Part shown: positions 31,188 through 40,603 of the stretch, one piece after another
Layout: every line of letters begins with the position of its first letter
Position numbering within the stretch: the first letter of the stretch is position 1
Assembly (NCBI GenBank): GCA_963728895.1
Contig: CAVSLM010000011.1
Location: 248,001-312,000 of the forward strand
Direction: 5' to 3'
DNA length: 64,000 nt
Source of the DNA: CAVSLM01 sp963728895
GTDB taxonomy: Bacteria; Pseudomonadota; Gammaproteobacteria; JBBQDK01
Translations under genes and position numbers: made by a program
The notes under the pieces: generated by a model
The model's input: only the letters and a program-made list of their open reading frames with translations
Databases searched by the model: none
What the model was told of the DNA's origin: nothing

Positions 31188-31410
31188 GCGTCGTAGGCCG
31201 ACGTGCTGGTGGCGGACTCCGTGGCGAGGTCCCTACTGTCCGGATCGTCGGTGGTGATTCCACGTGAAGTTCGTGGATGGACGGTTTGAGCTCGTACCCG
31301 TCGCCGATGAGCTTCGTCTGACCCCGGAACTACTTACGCCCATCCGGCAGCTCGTTCCGGACGGTCTGCAGGTACTCCTCGAACCTCGCGATCTCGAAGG
31401 GCGTGCTCAT
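31188..31410 (-). pseudogene. FRG-domain protein, N-terminal part (upstream of the inserted cassette)
   Basis: Starts at ATG 31410, overlapping the hsdS stop, with MSTPFEIARFEEYLQTV and NELPDGRK, then an in-frame TAG (31330-31332), then FRGQTKLIGDGYELKPSI in the same frame. After a jump of frame near 31275, TSRGITTDDPDSRDLATE and SATSTSAYDA lead exactly to the cassette border. About 100 residues of the usual FRG core are missing between the two pieces, so the gene had an internal deletion and a nonsense codon besides the cassette. Confidence 0.7.
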
Positions 31411-32853
31411 GCCGTCGCCCCCCGCACGTCGATCTTTCCGGTGACCGCGGCGGTGATCAGCGCGGTACAGTACTCCTGCAGTCGTTCGATGGCGGCCTCG
31501 ACTGTGGCGGCCATTTGGTCGATCTTGGCGGTTTCGTGATCGAGGAAGACGCGCGATGGCGGCTTGTTCTGGGAGAGGCGGTGCTGGGGACTAAATTTAG
31601 AAGGCGCGACAGCACCTCAGTCTCGAGCTATAATTCGAGACTTTCTACATGCGCGTGATCTCATCTCGCAAGAGAGAAACCAGTGCGCGAGCAAGGCCAG
31701 CGAGCGACCAGGCGAGGAACGCGGGGCGCAAGCCGTGCCTGCCGCAGTTCAACGCCTTCTTTATACTTTAGGTTTATCGTCACCGGCGCATCGGTAAGTA
31801 CGGGCGACGGGTTAACATGTGTGCGCCAAAATCATTCCGCGCACCACGACTAGTACGGAGTGCAACAGGCAGCAGATGAAGCGGATAGTCGCTTAAAGCG
31901 TCTGTTCCGCCGAAACATGGTCATCGGCTACGTCCTTTGATTCGATGCTTTTTTTTCTTCTATGTTCCTTGTGGCTCGACCCCACCCACGGGATCTTCCC
32001 CCTTTTCTCCAATACTCCGGATTGCTCTTGTCTGGGGTCGCTCCTACAATTTACGAACCCAACGAGGCGAAGTTGGCTTCTTCTCCCAGTGCGCCGCACC
32101 TCCCCAAGCCAGTCGATGCCGGAGGGCTTGAGCTTGGGGTGGGGGTCGAGGCCGGCCTGGTGTGGCGGCGTCGGGCGGGAGGCCGCGGGTGGCCGTGCGC
32201 GAGATGAGCGCGGTGCGCTTCTCTTTCAGGCGCTCGATTAACGTCCGCTTCCTCGCCACCAGCGTGTCGATCTTCGCCGTCTCGCGGTCGAGGAAGTCGG
32301 CGATGGCGCCTGTTCGTCGGACCGGTGGGAGCGGAAGCGCGCAGATTCTCGCAGAACTCCGGAGGGTACGCGCTTCTGTCCCGCCCGCGCCGTACATTCA
32401 TCCGCACACGCCAGCCGTGCGAAAGAGATGCGCAATCGTGAGATAGAAGGGAGGAACGACGATCTTGGATCGCCGAAGCGCGAAGGACATGCAGCTCGGT
32501 CGAACCGAATGCCGCACCATTCACGAGGCCGCTTGTGCAAGGTGCGCCTTTCCCGTTCTCGAAGCACGGCGTGATCTTGGCGATGATCACGTCACCATCT
32601 TCGAACTCGGTGTAGCCTGACCGACGTCGGCGATTTACTCGCCGTTCTGATCGAGGACAAGATCTCCATATTCCCCAATCGCCTCCATCGGCACGAAAGA
32701 GACCTCCTGGTCGGGCGATAATCCTCGAAGGCGAGTGGAGGGCGGGTTGACGTCGAAGCAGAAGCGCCCCCGCTTCACCTCCCAATGCTCCGGCACCTCC
32801 CCGAGCCACTCCACACCGCTCGGCTTGTAGCTCGGATACGGCGCGAGCTTCAC
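31407..32853 (-). pseudogene. hsdS: Type I restriction specificity subunit S, degenerate
   Basis: Directs the type I enzyme to its target. GTG start at 32853, overlapping the DUF262 gene (GTGA): KLAPYPSYKPSGVEWLGEVP then EHWEVKRGRFCFDVN. First target-recognition domain with GYTEFEDGDVIIAKITPCF; central helix FLDRETAKIDTLVARKRTLI; start of the second domain IVGATPDKSNPEYW near 32000. The second domain is then lost or scrambled over about 31600-31980, and the C-terminal helix reappears as VFLDHETAKIDQMAATVEAA, ending GKIDVRGATA. Frame breaks throughout. Confidence 0.75.
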
Positions 32854-34715
32854 GAGGCCACCTCCTCGAGCGGCTCCTCGTCGTCCCACTCCTCGGGGCC
32901 CTCGTCGTAGCGCTCGGGCACGACGCCGGCTCCGAACAGCTCGGGCTCGCGGGCGATGGTCTTGCCCGTCACGGCCTCGATGCGCGCGAGCAGGTCCTCG
33001 GCGCGGGCGGCGTAGAAGTCCCAGAAGCGGTCGGCGCGGAGCGCTCGGGCGCGATGCAGTGCGAGGCCAGGATCTCGTCCATGCGCGCGGTGTCGATGCC
33101 AGCGGCCTTCTCGACCGCGGACAGGTAGCTTCGACGGCGCGCGGCCGCCGATCTGGCGGTTGGTGCGAGCCGAGATGGCGGTCTTGTTGATGACGCTGTT
33201 GTAGGTGCCGGGCTCGACCTTCGCCGTCTTGCACCACTTCTCGGGGAAGACATGGTGGATGTCGATCTTGTCGTCGAAGAAGGTCTGGGCCTCGATCGGC
33301 TCGCCGGTGCGGAAGTCGCGCCCGCCGTCGCGCATCAGGAGCGCATAGAGCCCCTTGTAGGCCGCGCTGTTGCGGGTGCGCAGCGTGAGCAGGCGCCCCG
33401 CCTGGAAGTTCGACTCTTGGACCGTCGTCGGCTCGGCAGCCTCGCCGCGCACCCGGGCCACAACCTCGGGCAGGTCGCGGGCGAAGCGGGTCTCGATGGC
33501 GCCGCCGTAGAGCTCGCCGAGCACGCCGCACCAGTACCAGCGGGCGATCTGCGGGCGGGCGCCCTCGGTCTCGCCGTCCTTGGCGAGGTCGACGAAGATC
33601 GCCGCCAGCGGCACGAGCTGGGTGCGGTAGGGCAGGTCGCGCGCCTTGAAGATCTTCTGGCCGTAGAGGAAGCGCGCGGCGCGCACGAAGCCGGCCTCGA
33701 CGCGGTCGGCCCAGGCCTGCCAGTCGGCGACCTCGAGCTTCAGGATGTCCTTGCGCTTGCAACTGATGCCGGGCGCCTTGTCGGTGGGTGTGCCCGTGGC
33801 AGCGCCTTGCGTCGGCGCGCCTGGGTGACCAGCAGCGAGATGGCCTGGAGGAAGTCGTCGTTCTGGAGGCCACGAAGGACCGGGTGCTTCCTTCAGGCGC
33901 TTCTCGCGAGCGTTCCAGTCGTCGCGGAGCTGGAAGTTGTCGGCGGCGAAGGAGGCCGTCAGCAGCTCGAAGACGGTGAGCGCCACGCCGCCGGTGTTCA
34001 CCCGCTCGAAGACCAGGCAGACCGCCTCCTTGGGGGTCTCCTTCTTCAGCTCGATCACCGGCACCTGGTACTGCTCGAAGCGCTTGATCACCTCGCGCTC
34101 GAAGTCGTTGAAGAGCCGCATCTTCTCGCGGTCGAAGTTCCAGTGCTCGCTGTAGGCCTGGCGCCAGTCGGCGCTGCCGAAGATGCGGTTGACCGGGAAG
34201 AGGTCGAGGGCGTACTCGCGCTCGGGCCTCGTGACGTCGAGCGTGATCTCACCGCCGAAGGCCTTGACGAGCCGGTCCTCGGGGACGCTCAGCACGGCGT
34301 CCTCGCGATCGGCTCGGGCGGACCGCCTGCTTCATGTCGATGTAGTACCAGCGCCGGATCGGCTTGCCCTTGGCGTCCTTGGTCTCGACCGGCTCCCGGC
34401 TCATCAGCGCCTGGTAGAGCGAGGTCAGGCGCTGCTGGCCGTCGAGGACCAGGGTCTCGGGCGCGACGTCGCGCAGCCGCTCCGGGCTCCCGGCGAGCGG
34501 CCGGGGCTTGAAGCGGATGTGCTCGCCGCCGGTCTGGAGCAGCATGACGGCACCGATCGGGAACGACACCGAGACGCTCGCCAGCAGGCTCCGGATGCGC
34601 TCGTCGTCCCAGACCCAGCCGCGCTGGAAGTCGGGGAGCTGGAGGCTGCCGCTGTCGGCCCGCGCGAGCAGGTCCTGGAGGGGGTTTTGGTGCTGTCGAA
34701 GCTGGCGCCGATCAC
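32850..34715 (-). pseudogene. DUF262/DUF1524 (GmrSD-like) protein, frameshifted
   Basis: Resembles GmrSD-type modification-dependent restriction proteins. GTG start 34715 (IGASFDSTKT), overlapping the hsdM stop. The N-terminal DUF262 part has FPIGAVMLLQTGGEH and LVLDGQQRLTSLYQALM (the conserved DGQQR); the middle has VCLVFERVNTGGVALTVFEL; the C-terminal DUF1524 HNH-like nuclease has KIDIHHVFPEKW and TYNSVINKTAIS. Total about 620 codons, as expected. A few single-base breaks (near 34310, 33880, 33800, 33130). It lies between hsdM and hsdS, so it may act with the type I system or be a separate defence gene carried in its operon. Confidence 0.8.
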
Positions 34716-36859
34716 GGAGTCACCTCGCTGCTGCCGGTGACCTGCCCGAGCAGGGCGAGGATCTCCTCTCGAGCGCCTTGATGTCGGCCTCGATGACTTC
34801 CAGCGGGCGCGGCGGCTCGTAGCGGTAGAAGTGGCGGTTGAGCGGGATTTCGTAGCCGACCTTGGTCTTGGTCTCGTCGATCCACGCGTCGGGCACGTGC
34901 GGCAGCACTTCGCGCTTGAAGTATGCCTCGATGCTTTCCTTGAGCGGCACGGTCTCGGTGTCGCGCAGTTCGGCGTCGGGCTCGGGGTTGCCGTCGCGGT
35001 CGCGGCAGATTTCGGCGGTCTCGTCGCGTTCGCCGAGGGCGGCGAGCACGGCCTTGAGTTCGGGCGCGGTGAGGCGGACGCCGGCGCGCGCGGTCGAGTT
35101 TGCGCAGGTCGGTGAGGAAGGCTTTGCGGTCCTTGTAGAGCTCGCTTCGTGCGCTTTGCCCAAAGCGCGCGAGGAGTTCGCGGATTTCCTCCTGCCGCTC
35201 TCTTGCCGGCCTCGATTTCCTCGAGGCGCGCCTTTTCGTTCTTCTTGTTGCTGGTGGCGAGGTTCTTGAAGCCGCTCTCGTCGTCGAGCCGCGCGATGCG
35301 CTCCGGCGCTGGCCTGGAAGTTCAGCCGCAGCGGGCGCTCGACGGTGATCTTGTGGTAGCCGAAGTCGTCGTTGTCGAAGATCTTGCTGACGACGCGCTC
35401 GCGTCTGGATGGGCTGCTTGGTGATCGGGTCTTCCTCGGTGAAGGTGCGCGTCTCGCCGTCGCCGAAGTTGCCGAAGATCCGCGTGAGTTCGCCGATCTG
35501 ATCGGGGTCGTTCTCCTTGTCGGAGGGGTCGCCGAGCTTGCGGCGCTTGTTGCCGAGGCTCTTCCCCATCTGCACGCAGAACGGGCGGGCGTCGATGAGC
35601 TGCACCTTGCCTTTGCGCGCGCTGCTCCTTGCGGTTGGTGAGCACCCAGAGGTAGGTGGAGATGCCGGTGTTGTAGAAGAGCTGGTCGGGCAGGGCGACG
35701 ATGGCCTCGAGCCAGTCGTTCTCGATGATCCAGCGGCGGATGTTGCTCTCGCCGCTGCCGGCGTCGCCGGTGAAGAGCGGCGAGCCGTTGAAGACGATGG
35801 CGATGCGGCTGCCGCCTTCCTTCGGCGCGCGCATCTTGACGAGCATGTGCTGGAGGAAGAGGAGCGCGCCGTCGTTGATGCGCGGCGTGCCCGCGCCGAA
35901 GCGGCCCTCGTAGCCGAGCGTGTCGCGCTCGTTCTCGATGTAGTTCTGCTGCTGCTTCCACTCCACGCCGAAGGGCGGATTGGCGAGCATGTAGTCGAAG
36001 GTGCGCTTCTTGCCGTCGGCGTCGCGGTCGAAGCCGTCCTTGGTGAAGCGTGTCGCCGAGGATGATGTTGTCGGCGTCCTCGCCCTTGATGAGCATGTCG
36101 GACTTGCAGACGGCCCAGGCCTCGTCGTTCCAGTCCTGGCCGAAGAGCTGCGGGTCGGCGTCGGCGTTGAGCTCGCGGATGTATTTCTCGGCGACGGACA
36201 GCATGCCGCCCGTGCCGCAGGCGGGGTCGTAGATGGTTTTGACGACGTGGCTCTGGCGCAGGTCCTTCTCCGGCGAGAGGAGGAGGTTGACCATGAGCTT
36301 GATCACCTCGCGCGGGGTGAAGTGCTCCCCGGCCTCCTCGTTCGATTGCTCGGCGCCGATCCGGATGAGTTCCTCGAAGACGTAGCCCATCTGCACGTTG
36401 TCCACGCGCGCGGGCGAGAGGTCGATCGGCGGCAGAACGCCTTGATGACCTCGTAGAGCAGGTTCTTCTCGGCCATGCGCGCGATCTGCTGGTCGAAGGC
36501 GAAGCGCTCCATGATGTCGCGGACGTTTTCGAGAAGCCGTTGATGTAGCTGTTGAGGTTCGGCGCGAGCTGGTTGGGGTCGTCGAGCAGCTTCGGCAGGT
36601 CGAGCTTGGAGAGATTGTAGAAGGGCCGGCCGGTGATCTTCTCGAGCAGGCTGCGGACGACCGTTTCGGGCTTGGCCTTGATCTTCGCGTGCTCCTTCAG
36701 CACCTGCGCCTTGGTCGGCGCCAGCAGGCAATCGAAGCGGCGCAGGACGGTGAGCGGCAGGATGACCTTGCGGTACTCGTTCCGCTTGTACGGCCCGCGG
36801 AGCAGGTTGCAGATGCTCCAGATGAAGTTGGCGAGCTCGGTATGGGTGCTTGCGTTCAT
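34712..36859 (-). pseudogene. hsdM: Type I restriction-modification methyltransferase subunit M, frameshifted
   Basis: N6-adenine methyltransferase subunit. ATG 36859: NASTHTELANFIWSICNLLR and YRKVILPLTVLRRFDCLL (HsdM N-terminal domain). Then, in shifted frames, GEHFTPREVIKLMVNLLL, the SAM-binding PACGTGGM (36202-36225), LANPPFGVEW with the catalytic NPPF (near 35970), and a C-terminal part ending GQVTGSSEVTP. At least five frame breaks. Length is normal. First gene of the leftward operon hsdM, DUF262, hsdS, FRG, ImmA/IrrE, DUF4411, hsdR. Confidence 0.85.
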
Positions 36860-37048
36860 GCGACGCTCGGCTCAATCGTGCCGGAACCGTCAGGCGCTGG
36901 ACGGCGGGTCGGCAGCGAGCCGTACTGGCAGCGCTGGTCGCCCGCGAGGCGCTCGCCAGGGGAGGTTTGAAGGATGAGTGATGAAGAAGAAAGGAAACTG
37001 GCCGAGGCGCGTCTTGCGGATCGCTTGGCTGCGGTGGTGTCTTGGAGC

Positions 37049-37105
37049 GCGTGACGCTCAGCACCAGCGGTGGCGCGCGGCGCCGTCCGCTGCATGCTGT
37101 TGCTG
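37049..37105 (-). repeat. attC: attC-like site upstream of hsdM (degenerate)
   Basis: 57 bp, the same length as the attC at 27971-28027 and about 80% identical to it over the inner arms (AGCATGCAG, GGACGGCGC, GCTGAGC shared). The cores are altered (CAGCAAC and GTCACGC on the minus strand). Probably a decayed cassette site. Confidence 0.55.
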
Positions 37106-37286
37106 CGACGGAGCCGCTTCGCGGAGAAATACCCCGAGGCCCGGTCACCTTTAAAAAGTAACCTCACACCCGCGCCACACTCAGGATGGTTTCGGCAGCC
37201 AACCTCCGCGGCAACGCGCAATTCTATCGGAATGAAGGGGAAGTCCAACAGGCTGATGGAGCGCTCGATCGCCTCGCGACAAACAG

Positions 37287-37349
37287 GCTCAACAAGCGGT
37301 TCAGATCGTGGCCCGCTGCGCTCGCACCGTCTGGCCTTATTCGTTAGGC
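37287..37349 (-). repeat. attC: attC-like site after the HhH-like gene
   Basis: On the minus strand, core GCCTAAC (37349-37343, perfect RYYYAAC) and core GTTGAGC (37293-37287, perfect GTTRRRY) are 63 bp apart, and the first lies 8 bases after the stop of the preceding gene. The arms show weaker complementarity than the cassette attC at 27971-28027. The 180 bases between this and the next attC-like site hold no convincing gene. Confidence 0.55.
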
Positions 37350-37356
37350 GCCTCAC

Positions 37357-38004
37357 TCACCTCACGCCTTGCTCGTACATTGCACGTGCAACGAACCGAG
37401 GTTCATAGCCCGCCTCGCGAATCAGAAACGCGAGGTGGGCGCGGGGAACGGCGGCGAGACCGAACCTGTTAAGCAGGCGCCGAACGTGGCGATCCACCGG
37501 GACGGAATCGAGCCGTAGCCCTTCGCGCACGAAGAAATCCAAGCATTTCGAGTAACCGGTAGTCTCGCTGAGAGTAGCCAGAACGGAGTATGCACCGTCG
37601 CCTGTAAAGCGACGCAGGCGGTGCACCAAACCATCCAATGTTAGATGGAGGTTGCGAAGGTTGCGATGCAGCGCCTGGGCATGAGACGCTTGCCAGGACA
37701 GCCGAAACGGAAGCCGTTTTACAGCTGCGGTGCTAAGCGTGGACCACTCCGCGCCGCCGACTCGGGCCAGCAAATCATTCTTCTGTTGGAGCTGCAAAGG
37801 AATCCGCCAAGGACCAAGGCTCATGGCAGTGAGGTACTTGTGCGTCCATGTGGTTACGGGTAGGCCAGGATTCTGCGATCCACCTTGCCTACCTACCATC
37901 CAGGTGAGTCGGTGACCCCAGTCATCACGATCGACGACGAAACCGGCGCGTTCGAGGAAGGAAATCATCCTCGCCACGCGTTCAGGATAGGTACTTGCAG
38001 ACAT
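37357..38004 (-). CDS. Hypothetical protein with HhH-GPD-like segment, probable cassette gene
   Basis: 215 aa from ATG 38004 (MSASTYPERVARMISFLERA). The part LRLDSVPVDRHVRRLLNRFG resembles the 'VDTHVRR...RLG' helix of HhH-GPD DNA glycosylases, and the flanking regions are helical (YSVLATLSETTGYSKCLDFF). The usual glycosylase HhH lysine-aspartate pattern is not clearly visible, so activity is uncertain. The frame is intact, unlike its neighbours. An attC-like site follows directly, so it may be an integron cassette gene. Confidence 0.55.
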   Translation of the reverse strand: MSASTYPERVARMISFLERAGFVVDRDDWGHRLTWMVGRQGGSQNPGLPVTTWTHKYLTAMSLGPWRIPLQLQQKNDLLARVGGAEWSTLSTAAVKRLPFRLSWQASHAQALHRNLRNLHLTLDGLVHRLRRFTGDGAYSVLATLSETTGYSKCLDFFVREGLRLDSVPVDRHVRRLLNRFGLAAVPRAHLAFLIREAGYEPRFVARAMYEQGVR

Positions 38005-38559
38005 GTTCCGCTCTCGCCTGGGGTGCCTACAGCTAAGCTTTTGTCCGCCGTGCGCAGTCCAGCATGACGGATAAATGTCTGTTGGACTAAGCCGCTCCCA
38101 CTGCCTAGGTTGGTCTATGGGGAGCTCTCTTCTGTTGTGGGGGGGATTGTATTGCGACGGGACGAGATTGTCGAAGTCGCGCCGCCTGGTGGGTGCCGGT
38201 GGTGAGCGGCGCGGTGCGCTTCGCTGCCGACGGATTGCGCGGTTCCGGTGGGGATTCTGGCAGGACCACTTGGCCGTTTTTTGCGTTTCGGCACGAGCGC
38301 GATGGCAGACCGGCCGCGGACCGGTCGGAAGTGACCCAGGGGCTGAGCGGTGATGGTCTTGCGCTACGTTTTCCGTGCTCCACCTCCGTCGTCGCGTTTG
38401 GGGTCGAGAGCAGCGATCACCCGCAGGCGCCCGGAACGGCACTTGGGCACGGATAGCCGTCAAAGATGGCGCAGTCCTGGTCCGGCTCTCGCGGCCGCGG
38501 TACCCGGCTCTGCGGCGTCGAGGTCCGCGCGGATGCGCTCGATGCAGGATGCGCATGAA

Positions 38560-38717
38560 GCCCTCAGGGCACATGGAGCAGGAAGCGGCCGATGAACTCC
38601 TCGCCCGAGAGCGCGAGCACCTTGTTGCGATTGCCGTCGTGGTAGTCCTTGTAGGCCAGCCGCACCCGGCCCTCGTCCGGGGCGAGCAGGCGCGCATCGG
38701 AGAGCGCGATGCGGTGA
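38560..38717 (-). mobile_element. IS91-like transposase fragment
   Basis: Reverse-strand frame reads RIALSDARLLAPDEGRVRLA, YKDYHDGNRNKVLALSGEEF, IGRFLLHVPEGFMRIL, matching the conserved 'YKDY... F..RFLLHVLP.G..RIRH' block of IS91-type transposases. Only this block remains; it abuts the sirB2-like fragment. Confidence 0.6.
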
Positions 38718-38887
38718 GCGCCAGGCCCGCGCCGCTCGCGAGCAGCACGGTGTCGATGACATGCGGCGCGACTCGCACCCAGCGGTCCCGCCGACGTTGC
38801 GGCGCGCGCAGCATCCAGCATGACGAACAGCACGAAGGTCAACACCACGGTGGCGACGTGCACCGGCTTCAGCAGCAGGTATTCCAT
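38718..38887 (-). pseudogene. SirB2-like membrane protein, 3' truncated and frameshifted
   Basis: ATG 38887: MEYLLLKPVHVATVVLTFVL, then after one frame break AGWMLRAPQRRRDRWVRVAP and HVIDTVLLASGAGLALT. This is the start of a SirB2-family integral membrane protein (four helices, about 130 aa). It ends where the IS91-like fragment begins. Confidence 0.55.
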
Positions 38888-38906
38888 CGTATGGTCGCGA
38901 GCCGCC

Positions 38907-39290
38907 TCAGCCCGGCCGACCGTCCACGCGCCGGCGGATGTACATGGGCAGGTATCGCCCCACCCAGGCGCCGAGCGCGGCGAGCCACACCAACGCGGCG
39001 AGCAGGTTGGGCTGCAGCGGACCGCTCCAGGTGATCCCCGGCAGGTCCGCAAGTACGCGCAGTGCCGCGGCGAGTCCCACGCCAGAAGCACGCCCAGGTG
39101 TAGGCATCGGCCTGCAGCCCGCGTCCCGAGTGGCCGAGGGTGACGCGGCTCGCCATGGCCACGGTCATGGAGATGATGAAGCCGATGGTGAGGGCGTGCA
39201 GCGGCGGCTGCTCCAGGGATCGGTGATCAGCAGCCCGATCCGTGCAAGGTTATGCCGAGCGCGCGAGGCGAAGGCGATGTGCAGCATGCG
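38907..39290 (-). pseudogene. NnrS-family protein, C-terminal remnant
   Basis: Reads SMTVAMASRVTLGHSGRGLQ, then in another frame VLADLPGITWSGPLQPNLLA and RYLPMYIRRRVDGRPG to a stop at 38907. These match the last three membrane helices of NnrS heme-copper proteins linked to nitric oxide stress. The N-terminal two thirds are absent and there is at least one frame break. It lies just inside attR. Confidence 0.6.
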
Positions 39291-39433
39291 AGCAGGCGCA
39301 CCTGTAGGCTTTCAGCGCAGTTGTCCAAATGTATGCCCGAAACATACCTCCCCCCGGGGATCTGATCTTTGCCGGACCGACTTTGCCCGTCCTTTACGCC
39401 CGATGAGCGCTGGCTTGCGAGATAGCCATTCCG

Positions 39434-39453
39434 TGGGCCACTGGTGGGACACT
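39434..39453 (+). repeat. Putative integrase arm-type site, right end
   Basis: TGGGCCACTGGTGGGACACT, matching the left-end copy (12467-12486) at 18 of 20 positions in the same orientation, about 115 bases inside attR. Confidence 0.5.
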
Positions 39454-39569
39454 GACGGGCAAATAATGGCCAAACACGACAACAAATGGCGATAGCATGA
39501 ACCACGCAAGGCGCTGAACGCTTTGCTGTTGGCTGCTGTGGTTTGTTGTGGTGATTCGGGTAGAAATGC

Positions 39570-39614
39570 TTTGTAATCAGCCGGTCGGGGGTTCGAATCC
39601 TCTCGCCAGCTCCA
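39570..39614 (+). repeat. attR: 45-bp copy of the tRNA-Thr 3' end
   Basis: Identical to 12373-12417. It is not a functional tRNA: the 5' half is missing. Marks the right border of the island. Confidence 0.93.
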
Positions 39615-40076
39615 TGATCCACGTCTTGCGTGCCGCAAGGCGGAGCATTCGCCTTCGGCGATCCCGCTTTTTTCCCACGCCTGCTTATAGGCAAGGAGAT
39701 TGGAGGACGTTCCGGCAAGCATCGCTGCTACGGCGGCAGATGTGAAAAGTGCCGCCCGGTTCATCCGCCCGAGGAGACGGCCGCAAGTCGTTGTCTTCCG
39801 CTTCCGGCTCGTTTCCTTTCTGCATGGGAAGCCTCCTATTGGCGATACACCGCGCCGCGGCTTCATGGCTTCCTGTCGGCGACTGCCTGATCCTCAGGAG
39901 CGATTCTCCATCGAGCCCCGCGCCACATCCGCCCGGGCCGGGATTCGAGCATATCCCCGGGTTTGGTCCGGCCGTGGCTGCTGAGCTCGAGCCTGCTCAC
40001 TTGACCGTGCTTGCGCTTCTCGCAGCTCCAGGGTTTCGAAGCGAAATCCCCCGGAGGAACCGGCGGGGTGCCGAAA

Positions 40077-40174
40077 ACCGTGCATCGACCTCGCGGTTTC
40101 GGCGCCATCTGACGATCAATGCTCAACGAGATGTTTCCACGCTTCCGTTCATTCGAGTCTGACCCCATTGATCC
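40077..40174 (+). repeat. 98-bp direct repeat, copy 1
   Basis: Identical to 40506-40603 (offset 429 bases). Begins ACCGTGCATCGACC and ends GTCTGACCCCATTGATCC. Confidence 0.9.
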
Positions 40175-40505
40175 TCGAGGACCGTCGCCTCCGGTGTGCA
40201 AAGACCGGGTGATGCGGCTCTGCTGAGGCGGGGCCAGGAGCGGCTCGGTGACCTCGATGCCGGGGGCGGGATCGGCGCAACGCGTGGCGGGCCCTACGCG
40301 GTCGAGAACCGCGGTTTCCGGGACACCATCTTCGGTAAAGAAGGTGCTGTAGGTGCAGATCGTCTCAACGGAAGTCGGCCCGTTGGTCTGGGTCGGCAAG
40401 TAGAGGAGATAGTCCGACCGGGCCAATGTCCGCTGTCCGTTGAGGATGTCGTCGCCGGCAGCCAGGTCTGGGCCGGAATCGGTCTGCGAGGACACCTCGC
40501 CGAGG

Positions 40506-40603
40506 ACCGTGCATCGACCTCGCGGTTTCGGCGCCATCTGACGATCAATGCTCAACGAGATGTTTCCACGCTTCCGTTCATTCGAGTCTGACCCCATTGA
40601 TCC
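40506..40603 (+). repeat. 98-bp direct repeat, copy 2
   Basis: Identical to 40077-40174. After it, ATTGATCGCATTGGTCCTCGAG partly repeats the tail again. Confidence 0.9.

Larger units (their letters stand above)
12373..39614. mobile_element. Genomic island of about 27 kb integrated in tRNA-Thr
   Basis: Bounded by 45-bp perfect repeats of the tRNA-Thr 3' end, with a tyrosine integrase next to the left end and an excisionase-like gene close behind. It contains a primase-polymerase remnant and small phage/ICE-type proteins on the left, and restriction, SIR2-HerA and PIN-like genes on the right. I see no conjugation or capsid genes, so it is better described as a non-conjugative genomic island with defence cargo. 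Mobility now is doubtful given the many broken genes. Confidence 0.9.

Noticed and set aside
36856..37356. Minus-strand ORF containing SNSMQRTAPRATAGAE
   Set aside because: That string is the chance translation of the attC-like site and its surroundings, not a protein domain.
39312..39866. Minus-strand ORF with the stretch SWSWREDSNPRPADYKAF
   Set aside because: The stretch is the antisense translation of the tRNA-Thr copy at attR, so the frame joins unrelated sequence across the island border.
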